Part shown: positions 36,496 to 47,364 of the stretch, piece by piece
How the letters are laid out: each line of letters opens with the position of its first letter
How positions within the stretch are numbered: position 1 is the stretch's first letter
Origin: Hevea brasiliensis
Taxonomy: Eukaryota; Streptophyta; Magnoliopsida; Malpighiales; Euphorbiaceae
Direction of reading: 5' to 3'
NCBI RefSeq assembly: GCF_030052815.1
Contig: NC_079496.1
Location: forward strand, 15,267,100-15,331,099
Length of the DNA: 64,000 nucleotides
Made by a program: the position numbers and the translations under genes
The notes under the pieces: model-generated
What the model was told of the DNA's origin: nothing
What the model saw: the letters and a program-made list of their open reading frames with translations, nothing else
Databases searched by the model: none

Positions 36496-38078
36496 TGATG
36501 GGGCAAATCCGCAAGTATACGGGTCGTCTCAAGTAATAAAGTGATGAATCAAGTATCGTTCCCACGAGGATTTGCTGTTTGAGTAAAAAACTATGAATGA
36601 CGCGATTATTTGGGCTAATGATTAATGGATAAATGGTAAATGTAAATAAGCAAGGTAAATTGATTAATCTAATTGAAATGGGTAAAGAGCAAACAAATAA
36701 ATTCTAATTCTAGTTCGCAATTAAACTAAATTAACAATGGGTAATTTAAATGAAAGTCTAATTATGTTAAAAGTGATTCCAGAGTTGGGGGTTTATGCAT
36801 AAATTAATTGGGATTTATCTTGGGCATTCCAATTTTTAGGGAAAAATAGAGTTTGAAGGAAATTGATTCTAAATTCCTTTGATATCTTTTTTAAGCAAAC
36901 CAAAGTGTGTTCTAAAATAACCAAACCTACTTTCGTATGTTATTTGATTACTTTAAAACCCATTAAGTTTTGTAACCAATAATTAATTCCTCTTAAAATC
37001 CTAGTTTATTTCTAAATCTAGGTTATTTTAAGTTCCAATCCTTGATTATCTATCAATGACTTTCACCTTTCGGTCCTTCAATCAAAGATTAACACAATAC
37101 CTAATGGGTACCAACTTTAGGCAAGTAAATCAAGCACACAAGGAAGGAATCAAAACTCATATTTATGTAAAATAAGGAAATACCCTGTCCAAATCCACAA
37201 ATTAATCTAAAACATATTTCCCAACTTTGAAATCTAAAGAGTTTACTCACTCATGATGGTATTTACAAGAAAGGTTGATGGAAAAGTAAAGAAAAACATG
37301 ATAAAAGGACTAAAACAGAAAAAAAAACCCAGGTAGAAGAACCAAAATCTCTGGTTCTGGAGCTCCAAAACTGGTGCAGCAGCTCCTCCCCAAGAGAAAA
37401 TGGAGTCTCCCCTCTCTCTCTATTAAATTTTCTTTCCTTTTTGTCTTTCCTCCCTTTCCTCTTATGGCAAAAATTAGGAAATGATGAATTTATATGGTCC
37501 TAAAAAGCTGCCCTAAAAGTAAATAAGAGCCAAGGAGTGTATAGGAAATGAGATGTAAAATTATCCAAGTCAGCAGCATTTTTTATGTTCTGGGCAGTCT
37601 GCTTAGGGTTCAGCTTAACCCTAAGCAACTTCTCAGCAAATTTCAGCTTCTGGTCGCACTGTCTACTTAAGGTTAAGCAGACCCTCAGCAAATCTCGGCA
37701 GACTTAGAGTAAGATAGACTTTTCTGCTCATGCTTGACTTGTGCTACACCTCAAGCACTGCTGTTTTAACCTAAGTGGGATCTTAAGCAAAGTCTCAAGC
37801 AAATTTCGGCTAACTTGCTCTTTCAAGGCTTGATTTCTTTAACTTTCCTCTATGCTTAAAGGGCTCCAAATTTCTTCAAATCACTTCCTAATGCACTCAT
37901 TGATCTTCGATTTGCCACAAAATCCTATCAAAAACAACAAAATTACGAAAATCAAATATAAAGTATCTAAAGTTAACAAATAAGCTAAAATAAAGCTAAA
38001 AACATAAAATATACTAAAATATAAGGGCAAAATGAATGCAAAACTACCCTAAAATGCCTATATGAAATGAGTATAACA
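36496..38078 (-). repeat. 5' LTR of element E
   Basis: On the + strand from TGATGGGGCAAATCC to ..ATGAGTATAACA. It matches 14340-15919 closely except in the GCTTAAG-word region (37575-37690). The inner terminus abuts the primer site. Confidence 0.93.
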
Positions 38079-38655
38079 CTTCTGCAGATCATAACTCTAA
38101 AATCTCTGTTAGTATTCGCTGGGCTTTATCTTCAGTACCTACACGAGAAAACAATCCATCGCGCTAAACATTTCTGCTTAGTGGTACAATAATATAATAA
38201 AGAAATAGTATACAATAAAGAAAGAAATGGATTATACTTTGGATACTCTAGAATTTAATCTAATTTATATAATACTTCTAGTATCAACTATATTTCGTTT
38301 TAATTTATTCCTCTTAAGAAGCAATTTATTTCTAAATTCACATTAATAATATACTTATATCTCTTTTGCAAATCTTTTTATCATTTCATACAATACTTTC
38401 TACTAAATAACTAATCTAATTTATTTTGAATATTCTTATTCTTTTATTTAATTACTAATATTTTTAGTTGCTATTATCCTTAATTCATTTCAAAAAATTT
38501 CACTACCCAAGAAACCTATAACAGGCTGACCAAACTAGATAATAGGTCGTTGGCGTAGGACACCGCGGTGTCTCGGGCCATCATACCATGGGACGCGAAA
38601 CGTCAACCACGTATAAAATCAGAATGGCTAAAAAGTCATGATAACATATAATCGA

Positions 38656-38755
38656 GCATAAAAGCCATGAGTGTGGGCATAAAGCCATAAATGCAGGCAT
38701 AAAGCCATGAATGCGGACATAAAGCCATGAATGCGGGCATAAAGTCTTTCGCAGT
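38656..38755 (+). repeat. 20-bp tandem repeat in solo LTR D
   Basis: Five consecutive copies of GCATAAAGCCATGAATGCGG with small changes: 38656, 38677, 38697, 38717 and a partial copy at 38737. It lies beside a GC-rich stretch (38520-38600) that stands out from the AT-rich LTR. Confidence 0.85.
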
Positions 38756-41700
38756 ACTGCTAAAACAATATTCTATTGGCATGTCAATCTATCCAATCTG
38801 ACACACGTGTCTAGGCATTACATGGGCACATTATACCATTATTTTATTAAATATTTCGATTATAATTTATAGTATTTTAATTTTTATTCAAAGCAAAAGC
38901 ATAAATACTGAAATCTTATTCCTACATAATTTATGCAATTCATCATACCATCTATGATAATTTCAATTCACATTAATCAATTTTTCATGTACCATTCGTA
39001 CATCTAAATATTTTCCTTTCTACAATAATGAGAACTAATGTCTCATTCATACATTAATATGATTTATTTATTCATTACACTATTTATATAACTTATCATT
39101 CATATTCCAAGTAATTCATGAACATTTCATGGATTTCAAATTTAACTAAATTTTCCCTAAATCCTAGAGTTACTCAACTTCAAGAATTTAAATTCATTAA
39201 TCACATTATATATTAATGATCATATTAGCTTCTCTAATTTATTTTACTATTTCCTAGATCATTGGGGTCACTATTCACGTTATTATTTACTTAAAATGTT
39301 GAATTTTCTATCTATATAATAGGTATGTTAATTTCAATTGCATTAAGATCCCACATTTTGGGCTCTACATTTGTTGGCATTGATTGCCAATTGCAATTCA
39401 AAGCCTCCTAAAAACATTTTCAAAAATTCAGTTTTTATGTCCTAGATTTACTGTTCCATTGGTCTATGTTAAAGTAGAATTTGGCTAAACTTTCTTCATG
39501 AAAGTTGTTCCTTTATGTATCTAGTTTAATTCCCTTTTTGAATCACTCCATTTGGAGTTTTGTAGCTCAATTTATAGTCAAATAACCATAACTGGTTCAT
39601 TTCCTAATTCTGTCTCTTTAATTAGGCAGATTTTGGCATTACCTTTTTCCAATTTAATTAGACATGTTGTAGTTACTTTTAGGCTTAGCATTCTTCATAT
39701 AATTTGTTGCGCTATGTCTTATAGTCACTCAAAAATTTTAATTACAATTTTCTAAGTTTTGTAGAATTAATTATACTAATTTAATTTGCCTAGACTCCAG
39801 TACCCTGTGTCTTCAGGGTCCAAGTTAAGATAAGCAAATTTGACCTCTATTTTAGGGTTCTTATGTTCATAATTTGAGGACAATGTCTAAAACAAAGTTG
39901 GAGCCCTGTCTCTTAGGGTTCCAGATCAGTATGGCTCAACCTAATTAGAATTTCCTAGCGGGAGATATGCTATAAAAACTATTCTGGGGTCAATTGTGAT
40001 TTGGTAAACTCAAAGTTTTAATATGTTAATTTCTTCTAACCATTTGACCTAGTTCCTTTGGGTTCTGGGTTTTGGTCGAAAGACCAATATTGTAGACTTA
40101 TGTCTTATAAAATTTTTTCCATTGGTTTCATTACATTTAAATTTTTATAGACAAAGTTATGGCCATTTTGCCAAAACTGGTCGGGTAGTCTATGTCTAAA
40201 AAATTCTGGGCAGAATGGTTCAAGTCAGTTTGGTTTCCTAATTTGAGTCAATAATTTCATTAGGTTAGAGGCATTTCTGGCTTGGTGTTCTCAATGAAAG
40301 TTGTAGTAATATGTCTAAGCTTTCTAATGGTATAAAATTCAGGTCATTTGAAACTGTCTAAAGAGAGTTATGGCCATTTGGTCATTTTTCTGGGTTCAGT
40401 GTTTGGATATCTAGATTGGACCAGCAAATTGATTAACTTATGGACAGAATTTGAGTAGGATTTCTTCATAAAAAATGGGGTATTTTGAGTCTAAGTTCAC
40501 CTCCAATTGGTCTCATACCAATTGGAGTCACACAACTTCAGTTATAGGTCAAACAATACCCTGGACTCATAGGTCAAAATTTGCTGCTTAAGAGAAGCAC
40601 TCCCAATATTCAATCTACCAACTCCATTACTTTAATTCACATATATGGCACTTCAAATGATCAAAACACAAGCTCAATTAGGTCAATTTCCAACAATTAC
40701 ACAAAGCCTTAATTCATTATCACAAACCCTAAATCAAAATTTCAATTTATGCACACCACATGTAAATCACCATGCTAATCACATTCACTTGTTAATCAAC
40801 ACTTGTAACCACAGGTATAACCTTCATTTCATCAAAATCCCATCAATTCTTATGGCTGCTGAAATTTTGATCACCTCACACATTCACTTTTTTTTTTCAT
40901 GCAAAAACTACTCATTTTAACTTCAATTCAATGTTTAATGAATGAAGAAAGGAAGAATAAGCACTAACATTTAAGTAGCACTTCTTGGACTTGTGAAAAA
41001 CCTTCTTTTTTCCTCTTTTCTTGGTTGTCAACAGCTTAGTCTAGGTGTGGAATTAATTTTTGATGGAAGGAGTTATGGATTTTGGTGGAAGAATGAAGGA
41101 GAAATCAAGCTCAAGCTTGACAAAAATGGTGAAAGCTCACCATGAAAGAGGTTCGACCATCTTGAAACAAAATGAAGAAGATGGCTTTTAATTTTTAATT
41201 TGTCTTCTTCAACTCTCTCTTATCTTCTTATATGTAATTGTTTAATTTTTATTGGTCAAAATATTTTAATTATGTCATTGCATGTTGTCATGCTTACATC
41301 ATAAATGCTTTTAATTTCTTTTCTTCCTTTTTCTTTTTTTTTCTTTTCTCATTTTTTTATTAAATTTTTAGCAATTTTTATTCATATTTTATGTCATATA
41401 ATTTATTTAATTAATTGGACAAGTCGGTCAAAAATCATCTCCAAAGACGAAATGACCAAAATGCCCTCTGTTTGGCTTATTGAGCTAAAATTGTCTATAC
41501 CGATCGAAAAAATTTTCTAAGCCTTTTCTTGGCATTCTAATGCCATAGAAACCTCAATGACTCTTCTCTGGAGTCCCAAAAATTATTTTATGAATTTTCT
41601 CCCTAGTTTAGGGCTCCTAGCTGTGAAAACTGCAACTTCCCACAAGGTTACCCATCGCTAGGGCTTTGTATTTTATTTCTAAAATTTTTGCTAGATTTTT

Positions 41701-41837
41701 CTTATACTTATTTGAGTTATTTATGACTCATCACTCTAGTCTAAATATTTTTCCAAACGTTCTAGCTGTCCGGACCAATACTGGTCACCGGAACAGTAGA
41801 ATGTATAAAATTGCTACAGTGAGGGTGTTACATTTTC

Positions 41838-42224
41838 TGTCTCCTTCATCTTCAAGGCTTTGAATGCCCTTCTCAAATTCAAGACCTGCATCTGTCTTGT
41901 ATTCTCACTCCTTTGAAACTCTTCTCTAAGCCTATCCCAGGCTTTTTTTTCCAGTTTCACATGCCATAATGCGTGTGAATATTGACTCAAACACAGCTGA
42001 GTGTATGTAGGAGAGAGCTTTAAACTTCTTAGCTGATTCTTTAGCATAATGCTTGAGTTGAATAACTGTTGGTTTGCTCTTAAAGGTGGAGGATCAGCTC
42101 CCATTTCTATTGCCTCCCATAAATCCAACCCCTTTAACAAAGCCTTCATTCTCACAGCCCATATTTGATAATTTTCACCATTAAAGATTGGAGGTGAAAG
42201 AGCTCCAGCATTGCTTAAAGCCAT
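41838..42224 (-). pseudogene. Copia C gag, N-terminal part
   Basis: Begins MALSNAGALSPPIFNGENY with the DUF4219-like start, then IWAVRMKALLKGLDLWEAI, LCLSQYSHALWHVKLEKKAW and TRQMQVLNLRRAFKALKM. The frame runs to the TTTTC target duplication of solo LTR D at 41833-41837 and continues at 13833 with ENVEEYSDKV. D therefore inserted inside gag, which is direct evidence for the nesting order. Confidence 0.9.
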
Positions 42225-42313
42225 TTAACACAGCATATTTTTTTTTTTTTTTTTGGTGAGATTTCCTTGTTTGTTTTCTCTTAGAACTCACTGTCCCTCA
42301 AAGATCATGGAAG

Positions 42314-42326
42314 GCTCTGATACCAT
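42314..42326 (-). other. Primer binding site of copia C
   Basis: The minus strand reads TGGTATCAGAGCC immediately inside the 5' LTR, complementary to initiator tRNA-Met. Confidence 0.88.
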
Positions 42327-42327
42327 T

Positions 42328-42588
42328 TGTAGGTTGTTTCAGACAAAGAAGTGGAGAAAAAACTTATTTCATTCCTTTAATACATATGCATATATAGCAT
42401 TACAAAAGGTGCATCAGCCATAACATGTTTAATTACTGTTTACATCAGCTTTTCTACCTAAAAAATAGAGAGCCATACTTGGCCATACTTAGCCATACTT
42501 TCAAAACCAAAAAATTAGGCAAAGTACATTGATTAAAATGATACAATTTCTACATAATGTGACAGCAAAAATGTCATAACTATCATCA
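42328..42588 (-). repeat. 5' LTR of copia C
   Basis: 261 bp, TGTAGGTTGTTTCAGAC at the inner end and ..CTATCATCA at the outer end on the + strand. It aligns with 10022-10282 with only scattered substitutions. The primer site lies directly on its inner side. Confidence 0.94.
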
Positions 42589-42593
42589 ATAAT

Positions 42594-42725
42594 TCATAGA
42601 GATATGAAAGCAAGCAATGTCCTATTAGATTATGAAATGAATCCAAAAATTTCAAACTTTGGCCTGGCTAGAAGTTTTGGAGGAAATGAAATTGAAGCAA
42701 CTACAAACAAGGTGGTTGGAACATA
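42594..42725 (+). pseudogene. S-receptor kinase exon 5, part after copia insertion (catalytic and activation loops)
   Basis: The frame resumes after the ATAAT duplication with the catalytic loop [12 protein letters not shown], so the HRD aspartate and the downstream Asn are kept. The next motif reads [11 protein letters not shown], so the metal-binding Asp of DFG is Asn (AAC). TTNKVVGT follows, and the exon ends at ACATA|GTAAGT. DFG to NFG is known to abolish or greatly reduce phosphotransfer in conventional kinases. Here it may be pre-existing or neutral decay. Confidence 0.9.
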
Positions 42726-42851
42726 GTAAGTATCTCAGAACATGCTGTTGCTATCTTCGTGAGTGTGTGTCAACGTAACTAAACTGTATAAAAATATGTC
42801 CACGTTTTTATTTCTTGTAAATGTGATTTCATGTTCAAGAATTTCTTGCAG

Positions 42852-43002
42852 TGGTTTTATGTCAGTAGAGTATGCAATTGATCTCCTCTACTCAGTTAAA
42901 TCAAATGTGTTTAGCTTTGGTGTTATGGTATTAGAAATTGTGAGTGGAAGAAGAAACAGAGGATTCTATAATCCAGAGCACCACCTGAACCTCCTTGGGC
43001 AT
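42852..43002 (+). pseudogene. S-receptor kinase exon 6 (P+1 loop, helix F)
   Basis: Codes [38 protein letters not shown] and [11 protein letters not shown] between acceptor TTGCAG (ends 42851) and donor CAT|GTAAGT. The usual MSPEYA is MSVEYA and the helix-F Asp (SDVFSFG) is Asn. The exon frame is open. Confidence 0.9.
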
Positions 43003-43078
43003 GTAAGTGTTAGAACGGAACAAATTTCTTATTTTAGATGAAAATCTCTTGTTAACAAGACTATTATTAAATTGTCAG

Positions 43079-43390
43079 GCATGGGAACTATTTTCAGAAA
43101 GCAGATATTTGGAACTGATTGATACATCTATAGCTGAAAAATATAATTTATCAGAAGTGCTACGCTCAATTCATGTGGGTCTACTATGTGTGCAACAAAG
43201 TCTAGAAGAAAGGCCAAGCATCTCAGTTGTGGTTCAAATGTTGGATAGTGAAGTTGCATTGCCTCAGCCTAAACAACCTGGATTTTTCAATGAAAGGGAT
43301 CTAGTTAATGCAAATGCAAATTCTCCATCTGCACCAATCATGCCATGTTCAGTTAATGGACTAACTATTACACTATTAGAGGCAAGATAA
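43079..43390 (+). pseudogene. S-receptor kinase exon 7 (kinase C-lobe and tail)
   Basis: Codes AWELFSESRYLELIDTSI, VLRSIHVGLLCVQQ, ERPSISVVVQML and a tail with LPQPKQPGFF, ending NGLTITLLEAR then TAA at 43388-43390. These are the standard C-lobe helices (W for alphaG, the LLCVQ and RP motifs) and the SD1-type tail that normally ends in a short hydrophobic/acidic peptide with a terminal Arg. The exon is open from acceptor TCAG (ends 43078) to the stop. Confidence 0.92.
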
Positions 43391-43783
43391 AAGGCCTCTT
43401 CTTTTAGTATTGTGGTTAGGTGTTACATGGTGTTATATTCTTTGTGATGGCTTAAACAATTTCATAGAGACCATATATTTGCATTTCTCTATCTCTTGCA
43501 ATCTTAGGAACCAAATCAATCCAATTTACCTAAAAATTCTTTTAATTGTGTTGTTTATTTATGTACACGTTAAAATGACTGTTCGGCAGTATTGTCAACA
43601 TACTGAAACAGAATTCAAGTTTGCACAAATATAAATAGTTGGTCACCTAGGCAATGCCTAGCTCAGTGGAACGCATGCCATGCCTGTGCAACAAAAGTTT
43701 AAACTATGATGCAGTTAAGATATTATCACATGCAGGTTTTTTCTATTGGGTTTCTGATGTAAAACCAATAGAACAAAGGGGAA
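43391..43783 (+). other. Kinase 3' flank with a tRNA-like box A
   Basis: No ORF of note. At 43650-43672 the text CCTAGCTCAGTGG fits a polymerase III box A (TRGCNNAGTGG), and AAGTTTAAACTAT about 40 bases downstream is a weak box B candidate. It could be the head of a decayed tRNA-derived SINE, or chance. Confidence 0.3.
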
Positions 43784-44945
43784 GATATACAAATTCTCAA
43801 ACCAATAATAATCATAATAAACTCTACCAAAAAGCATAGAAGACATAGGTATTTGTAATAGTGTTTGTAATCCTATTAGTATTAGGCTTTGACATCCTAA
43901 ATAAGAAATACTAATCAAATACTAATTAGAAATCCCTAACCAGAATAACTTCCTAAATAAATAAAACTCTACTTCCTCATTTTTTTTTTCCCTAAAATAA
44001 GTGGTCTTAAAATCTCTAGAAGATACCGCATCATTCCCCCTTGGTTAAAAGAACTCTACTTTGGATATTTGAATTGCAAACAAGAATCTAGAGAGAAGGA
44101 TCCAAAGTTTGAAATTCCTCTTCAGTGATCCAAGTATCATTAGAATCGAAATGACTATGCTACTTAACAAGAAATCTACGTAAACCACCTCGAAAGGAAG
44201 TAACAAACTCATAATCAACACAGTTTCAATAAAATCTTCCTCTTGAGGAAGAGATGGCAACTTTGGCGCATGTTACCTGCAGAGACACTAGAAGTCAACA
44301 TAGGAGGCTCAAGAGTGCATTAGTAAGGTGACAAATCCTCCACAAGAAAACATGATTAATATCATAAGATTAGGCAAGCCAAGTAAATATATATTAGATC
44401 AAAGTTTTTGCAAAAGGGAGAATAGGCCAATAGCTTAAGCATAAAATTTCTTTAAGGAATTTTTAATGTATCTTTCAAGGAAAACATGAACCATGACATA
44501 ATCACCAACCTTGAATTCTTTCATTCATACAATGCACATCATTAGCAAGTTTTTATCTTTCATTACTTAAAGCAATCTTTCTTAGGCATGACTTACTAAT
44601 TAAAGATTGCAAAGCATGATTCATGACACACATAAAAGTGTTAGGTGCATTAGATAATTCAAAGTGCATCACTTACAATTCATAAAATCCTTCTTGGGTT
44701 GTATTCTCAAAAGAAATAAATTCTCAAAAATTAATTAATTCTCAATATTAATAACAATTATAATAAATTCTGCCCAAATACTTGAAAGACATGGATAGTT
44801 ATAGTATCTGTAATTCTACTAGCACTAGGATTTGGAATCCTAAGCAAGAATATACTAAGCAAATTATAAACAGGAATCCAAACCAACCTAACTTCCTAAG
44901 TAAAACAAAAGTAGTAGTAGTTACTCTATCTTCTTGAATAGTAGT
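43784..44945 (-). mobile_element. Internally deleted gypsy remnant G
   Basis: Two diverged direct repeats (about 43784-44033 and 44707-44945), sharing AATTCTCAA, AATAAACTC/AATAAATTC and AACTTCCTAA, flank a short decayed interior. On the minus strand the interior has an RT scrap (FELSNAPNTFM-like, about 44630-44670) running into an integrase C-terminal region (FKVGDYVMVHV) and a chromodomain-like end (GGLRRFLVK, then SNDTWITEEEFQTLDPSL). The purine tract AAGGGGGAATG abuts the left LTR at 44033. The deletion removed RNase H and most of integrase. Stops are frequent. Confidence 0.72.
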
Positions 44946-45150
44946 AATAAGAGTGAAAGAACTTCATGCTTTGCTTTACATATGTGGAAACATCTAAACA
45001 TTTAAAATCAATTACAATAATAGTTGAAAGACTCTTTGACTTACTAGGAACAAGAGAATTAGATATATATTCAATTTCCCTTAGTGTTGTTAGACCCGAC
45101 CTGGAGGTTGACCCCGATGGAGGGATCGAGTTGATCGATCGTTGGTTCAA

Positions 45151-47356
45151 TCAATGAGTCATTAAAAAATAATTAAATATATATAAACTAATTAAGAATT
45201 AATTAGTTATAATATCTATGGCTATAAATAAATAAATATAGTTAATTAAAATTTAATTATTTAAAATCAAACTTTTAACATTTATTAACTTATATTTACA
45301 TAAATTTTAATAGTGTTTTTTAACTTTATATAAAAGCATTTGAGCAATATAATACATAAAATAATTTCTATAAATGTGTAAAATCTTTTTAATATTTATG
45401 AAATATTGACTATAGGTTAAAAAATAAACAAACCTGTCACTTTGTAAAATAAAAAACATATAACTACCAAAATAGCTCAATTGATTTTGATTTAAAAATA
45501 TTTTTATGAGATTTTGAGTTTAACTTGCTCGCTAATAGTACAAAAAAAAAAATTTTGATTCTATTGATGAGTTGAACCAGTTGAGTCAACCAAGTCATGC
45601 CAGTTCGACTGCCGAGTCGATTGGATCACACTCGGTTACTTCATTATTTAGTTCAATTACAAACTTGAATATGTTTGGAGGTTTGGTTCATCTTCTGGTT
45701 CAATCCAGATTTAACAATAATTCCCTTAATTGTTTCAACGACTTGATTTAATTCATTCCCTAGGATACAATCCTCAAGTTCTTCTTGCTCATTCTCGTAA
45801 GCTTCTTTCTCCAAAATATGTTTCTCAAATTTTTCCAACTCAATCTCATCATTTTGGATTTGAACAAATGAAGACTTAATGATAAGGCCAATCAGCGAGA
45901 ACACAGAGTCCTCATAGGTAATATAATGATGAGAAAGTTATCGATCCTATTATGTTGAGTTTAAGTACAAAAAATGCACGCTAATTTTATTAATATCTAA
46001 ATGATCTAGATTTAATGATAATGTAAATACATCTAATTGGAACTAAAACAATTAACTCTAAAGGACACAATAAAAACTAGTAGAAAATTCAATTGATAAA
46101 CACTAGTTTATACTTCACTTGGACAAATTATCAATTTTAATTGTTTTGTTTAATAATCAAATTCAATTATCAATGCAAGGGCAACATTTCTAAATTATTT
46201 AATAATCCATCCAGAGACTTATTAAAATATTAAATGGTACCTATATTTTATCTCCCAATAGTAAAATAAATTTCAATTAATTCACTAAGCATAGTGATTA
46301 TTCCCCAAATCCCACTTTTTCTGCTGCTGTAATGCTTATTAGTATTATTCTCATATTCACAACCTTCCTTCTCAATACCAATTGTGAATTGAAATGAATC
46401 AAATACTAAAATATGTGCAACTACTGTAAGCTCAAACTCATATGAAAATTAGCTTAACCATTATATTAAATATTTACACCTAGATTTATGTACTCTTTAT
46501 ACATATTTTAATTAATTATACATATATCTCAATACAATTTAATCTAACGGTTGTTAAACTAATTCTCATGTGAACTCGAGCTTATATTAGATGCGCCCTA
46601 CAAAAAATAAGATCCAAAAGCGTTAAGCACAAATAATAAACAATTGCATTAATGAAGAAAATTAATACAAAATTCTGGAATTGAAATTAAATCCAAACTA
46701 TATCAGGTACCTTAGTTAAAAATTTTGTTTAACATGACAAGGAAATCAAAAGCCAAGTTAAATAGTTTCCTCCCTAGATTTATCATTCTAAAAGTAATAA
46801 AATCTCAAAATACAATTAAAGAAGAGAGTTTAGAAGGAACTCAGTAATTCTCCAGGTCTGGTTCTTGAACTCCTAAGCTCCCTTAAGTTTCCTTCTGCGG
46901 CTGCGTTATGTGAAAGTTCGGCCAACAAATATCCTCCTCCTGAAATATTATGTTTTTATATTGCCATCCAGTAGTTTAACCGTTGAATAGGATACCGCTA
47001 ATAATTCGGCTAATAGTTGTTGGCTTGTTGTTGACAATAAGTGTTTGATACAAATATGTCTAGTTATTATTGTTATGTGAAAAAGAACTAATAAGATATA
47101 TACCATATTATTTATTTTACTATTTAAATAGGCATATAATTAATTTATTAATTATATAACAAAAAATATACTTATAATATTTTATATTTATTTATTATAA
47201 TTTTAAATAATCTATTGATATTAAAAATTATTTTAGAGACAAATTTCATAATTAAAAAAATTTTAAAATAACAATATGATTTAAATAAAAAATAAAATTA
47301 AATAATTTCAAAGTTCACGTATTCGGGTGTCTGTAAGCTGCATTCAAAATATTGAC
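45151..47356. other. AT-rich intergenic stretch
   Basis: No gene recognised. The GC-richer islands 45080-45165 and 45580-45650 may be ends of a decayed transposon. An 83-residue acidic ORF at 45653-45904 (minus) has no recognisable domain. Confidence 0.6.
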
Positions 47357-47364
47357 CAAACATC

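Larger units (their letters stand above)
14340..38078 (-). mobile_element. Athila-like Ty3/gypsy retrotransposon E, carrying element F
   Basis: LTRs 36496-38078 (5', 1583 bp) and 14340-15919 (3', 1580 bp), flanked by CTTCT duplications (14335-14339 and 38079-38083). The primer site matches tRNA-Asp. Minus-strand order: gag-protease, RT-RNase H, integrase, a 1.1-kb noncoding gap, an extra ORF, a long 3' noncoding part and a purine tract. Without F the element is about 14.0 kb. The extra 3' ORF, tRNA-Asp primer, DLGAS-type protease and FMDD-type RT are features of the Athila lineage. Pol carries three in-frame stops, so it is not autonomous now. Confidence 0.92.
13834..41832 (+). mobile_element. 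Solo LTR D (probably Tekay/Del-type gypsy), carrying elements E and F
   Basis: Left end TGTGACAATCCTCACCC at 13834 and right end ..GAGGGTGTTACA at 41832, with perfect TTTTC duplications (13829-13833 and 41833-41837). After removing 14340-38083 about 4.26 kb remain, with no retroviral domain, so I read it as one long LTR. The TGTGACA..TGTTACA termini, the great length and the + orientation are those of chromovirus (Tekay-like) LTRs as I know them; that family call is inference. It interrupts copia C gag. The sequence 38084-41800 shows no gene. Confidence 0.75.
10022..42588 (-). mobile_element. Copia retrotransposon C, decayed, carrying the D-E-F nest
   Basis: LTRs 42328-42588 (5') and 10022-10282 (3'), each 261 bp and nearly identical, flanked by perfect ATAAT duplications (10017-10021 and 42589-42593). 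The tRNA-iMet-type primer site and purine tract are in the correct places. Subtracting the nested block 13834-41837 leaves a 4.56-kb element with gag, protease, integrase, RT and RNase H on the minus strand. It disrupts exon 5 of the receptor kinase. The small size and short LTRs fit the compact copia lineages (Ale/Ivana type), but the lineage is not assigned. Several stops and frameshifts are present. Confidence 0.94.
1..43390 (+). pseudogene. G-type lectin S-receptor-like serine/threonine kinase, broken by nested retrotransposons
   Basis: A membrane receptor kinase of the S-domain (SD1) family: an extracellular B-lectin/S-locus glycoprotein/PAN region, one transmembrane helix and a cytoplasmic Ser/Thr kinase. 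The pieces read in the family's normal seven-exon order: 1-1108 plus 7882-8008 (exon 1), about 8347-8440 (exon 2), 8547-8690 (exon 3), 9251-9464 (exon 4), 9916-10021 plus 42594-42725 (exon 5), 42852-43002 (exon 6), 43079-43390 (exon 7, stop TAA). Introns have GT..AG ends. The start codon is before base 1. Breaks: frameshift near 460, stop 981-983, solo LTR A in exon 1, in-frame stops in exons 2 and 3, frameshift in the glycine loop of exon 3, stop 9308-9310, copia element C in exon 5. The DFG aspartate is Asn. The introns at 8691-9250 and 9465-9915 hold nothing else recognisable. Not expected to make a functional protein. Confidence 0.93.

Noticed and set aside
40645..40920. 91-residue frame in solo LTR D
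   Set aside because: No motif. It lies in LTR sequence and composition is typical of chance AT-rich frames.
45080..45650. Possible decayed hAT or foldback with GGTTCAA-type ends
   Set aside because: The two GC-richer ends share only short words in inverted order and I found no clear target duplication.
45653..45904. 83-residue acidic minus-strand frame
   Set aside because: No domain, no splice or promoter support, and it lies in decayed intergenic sequence.
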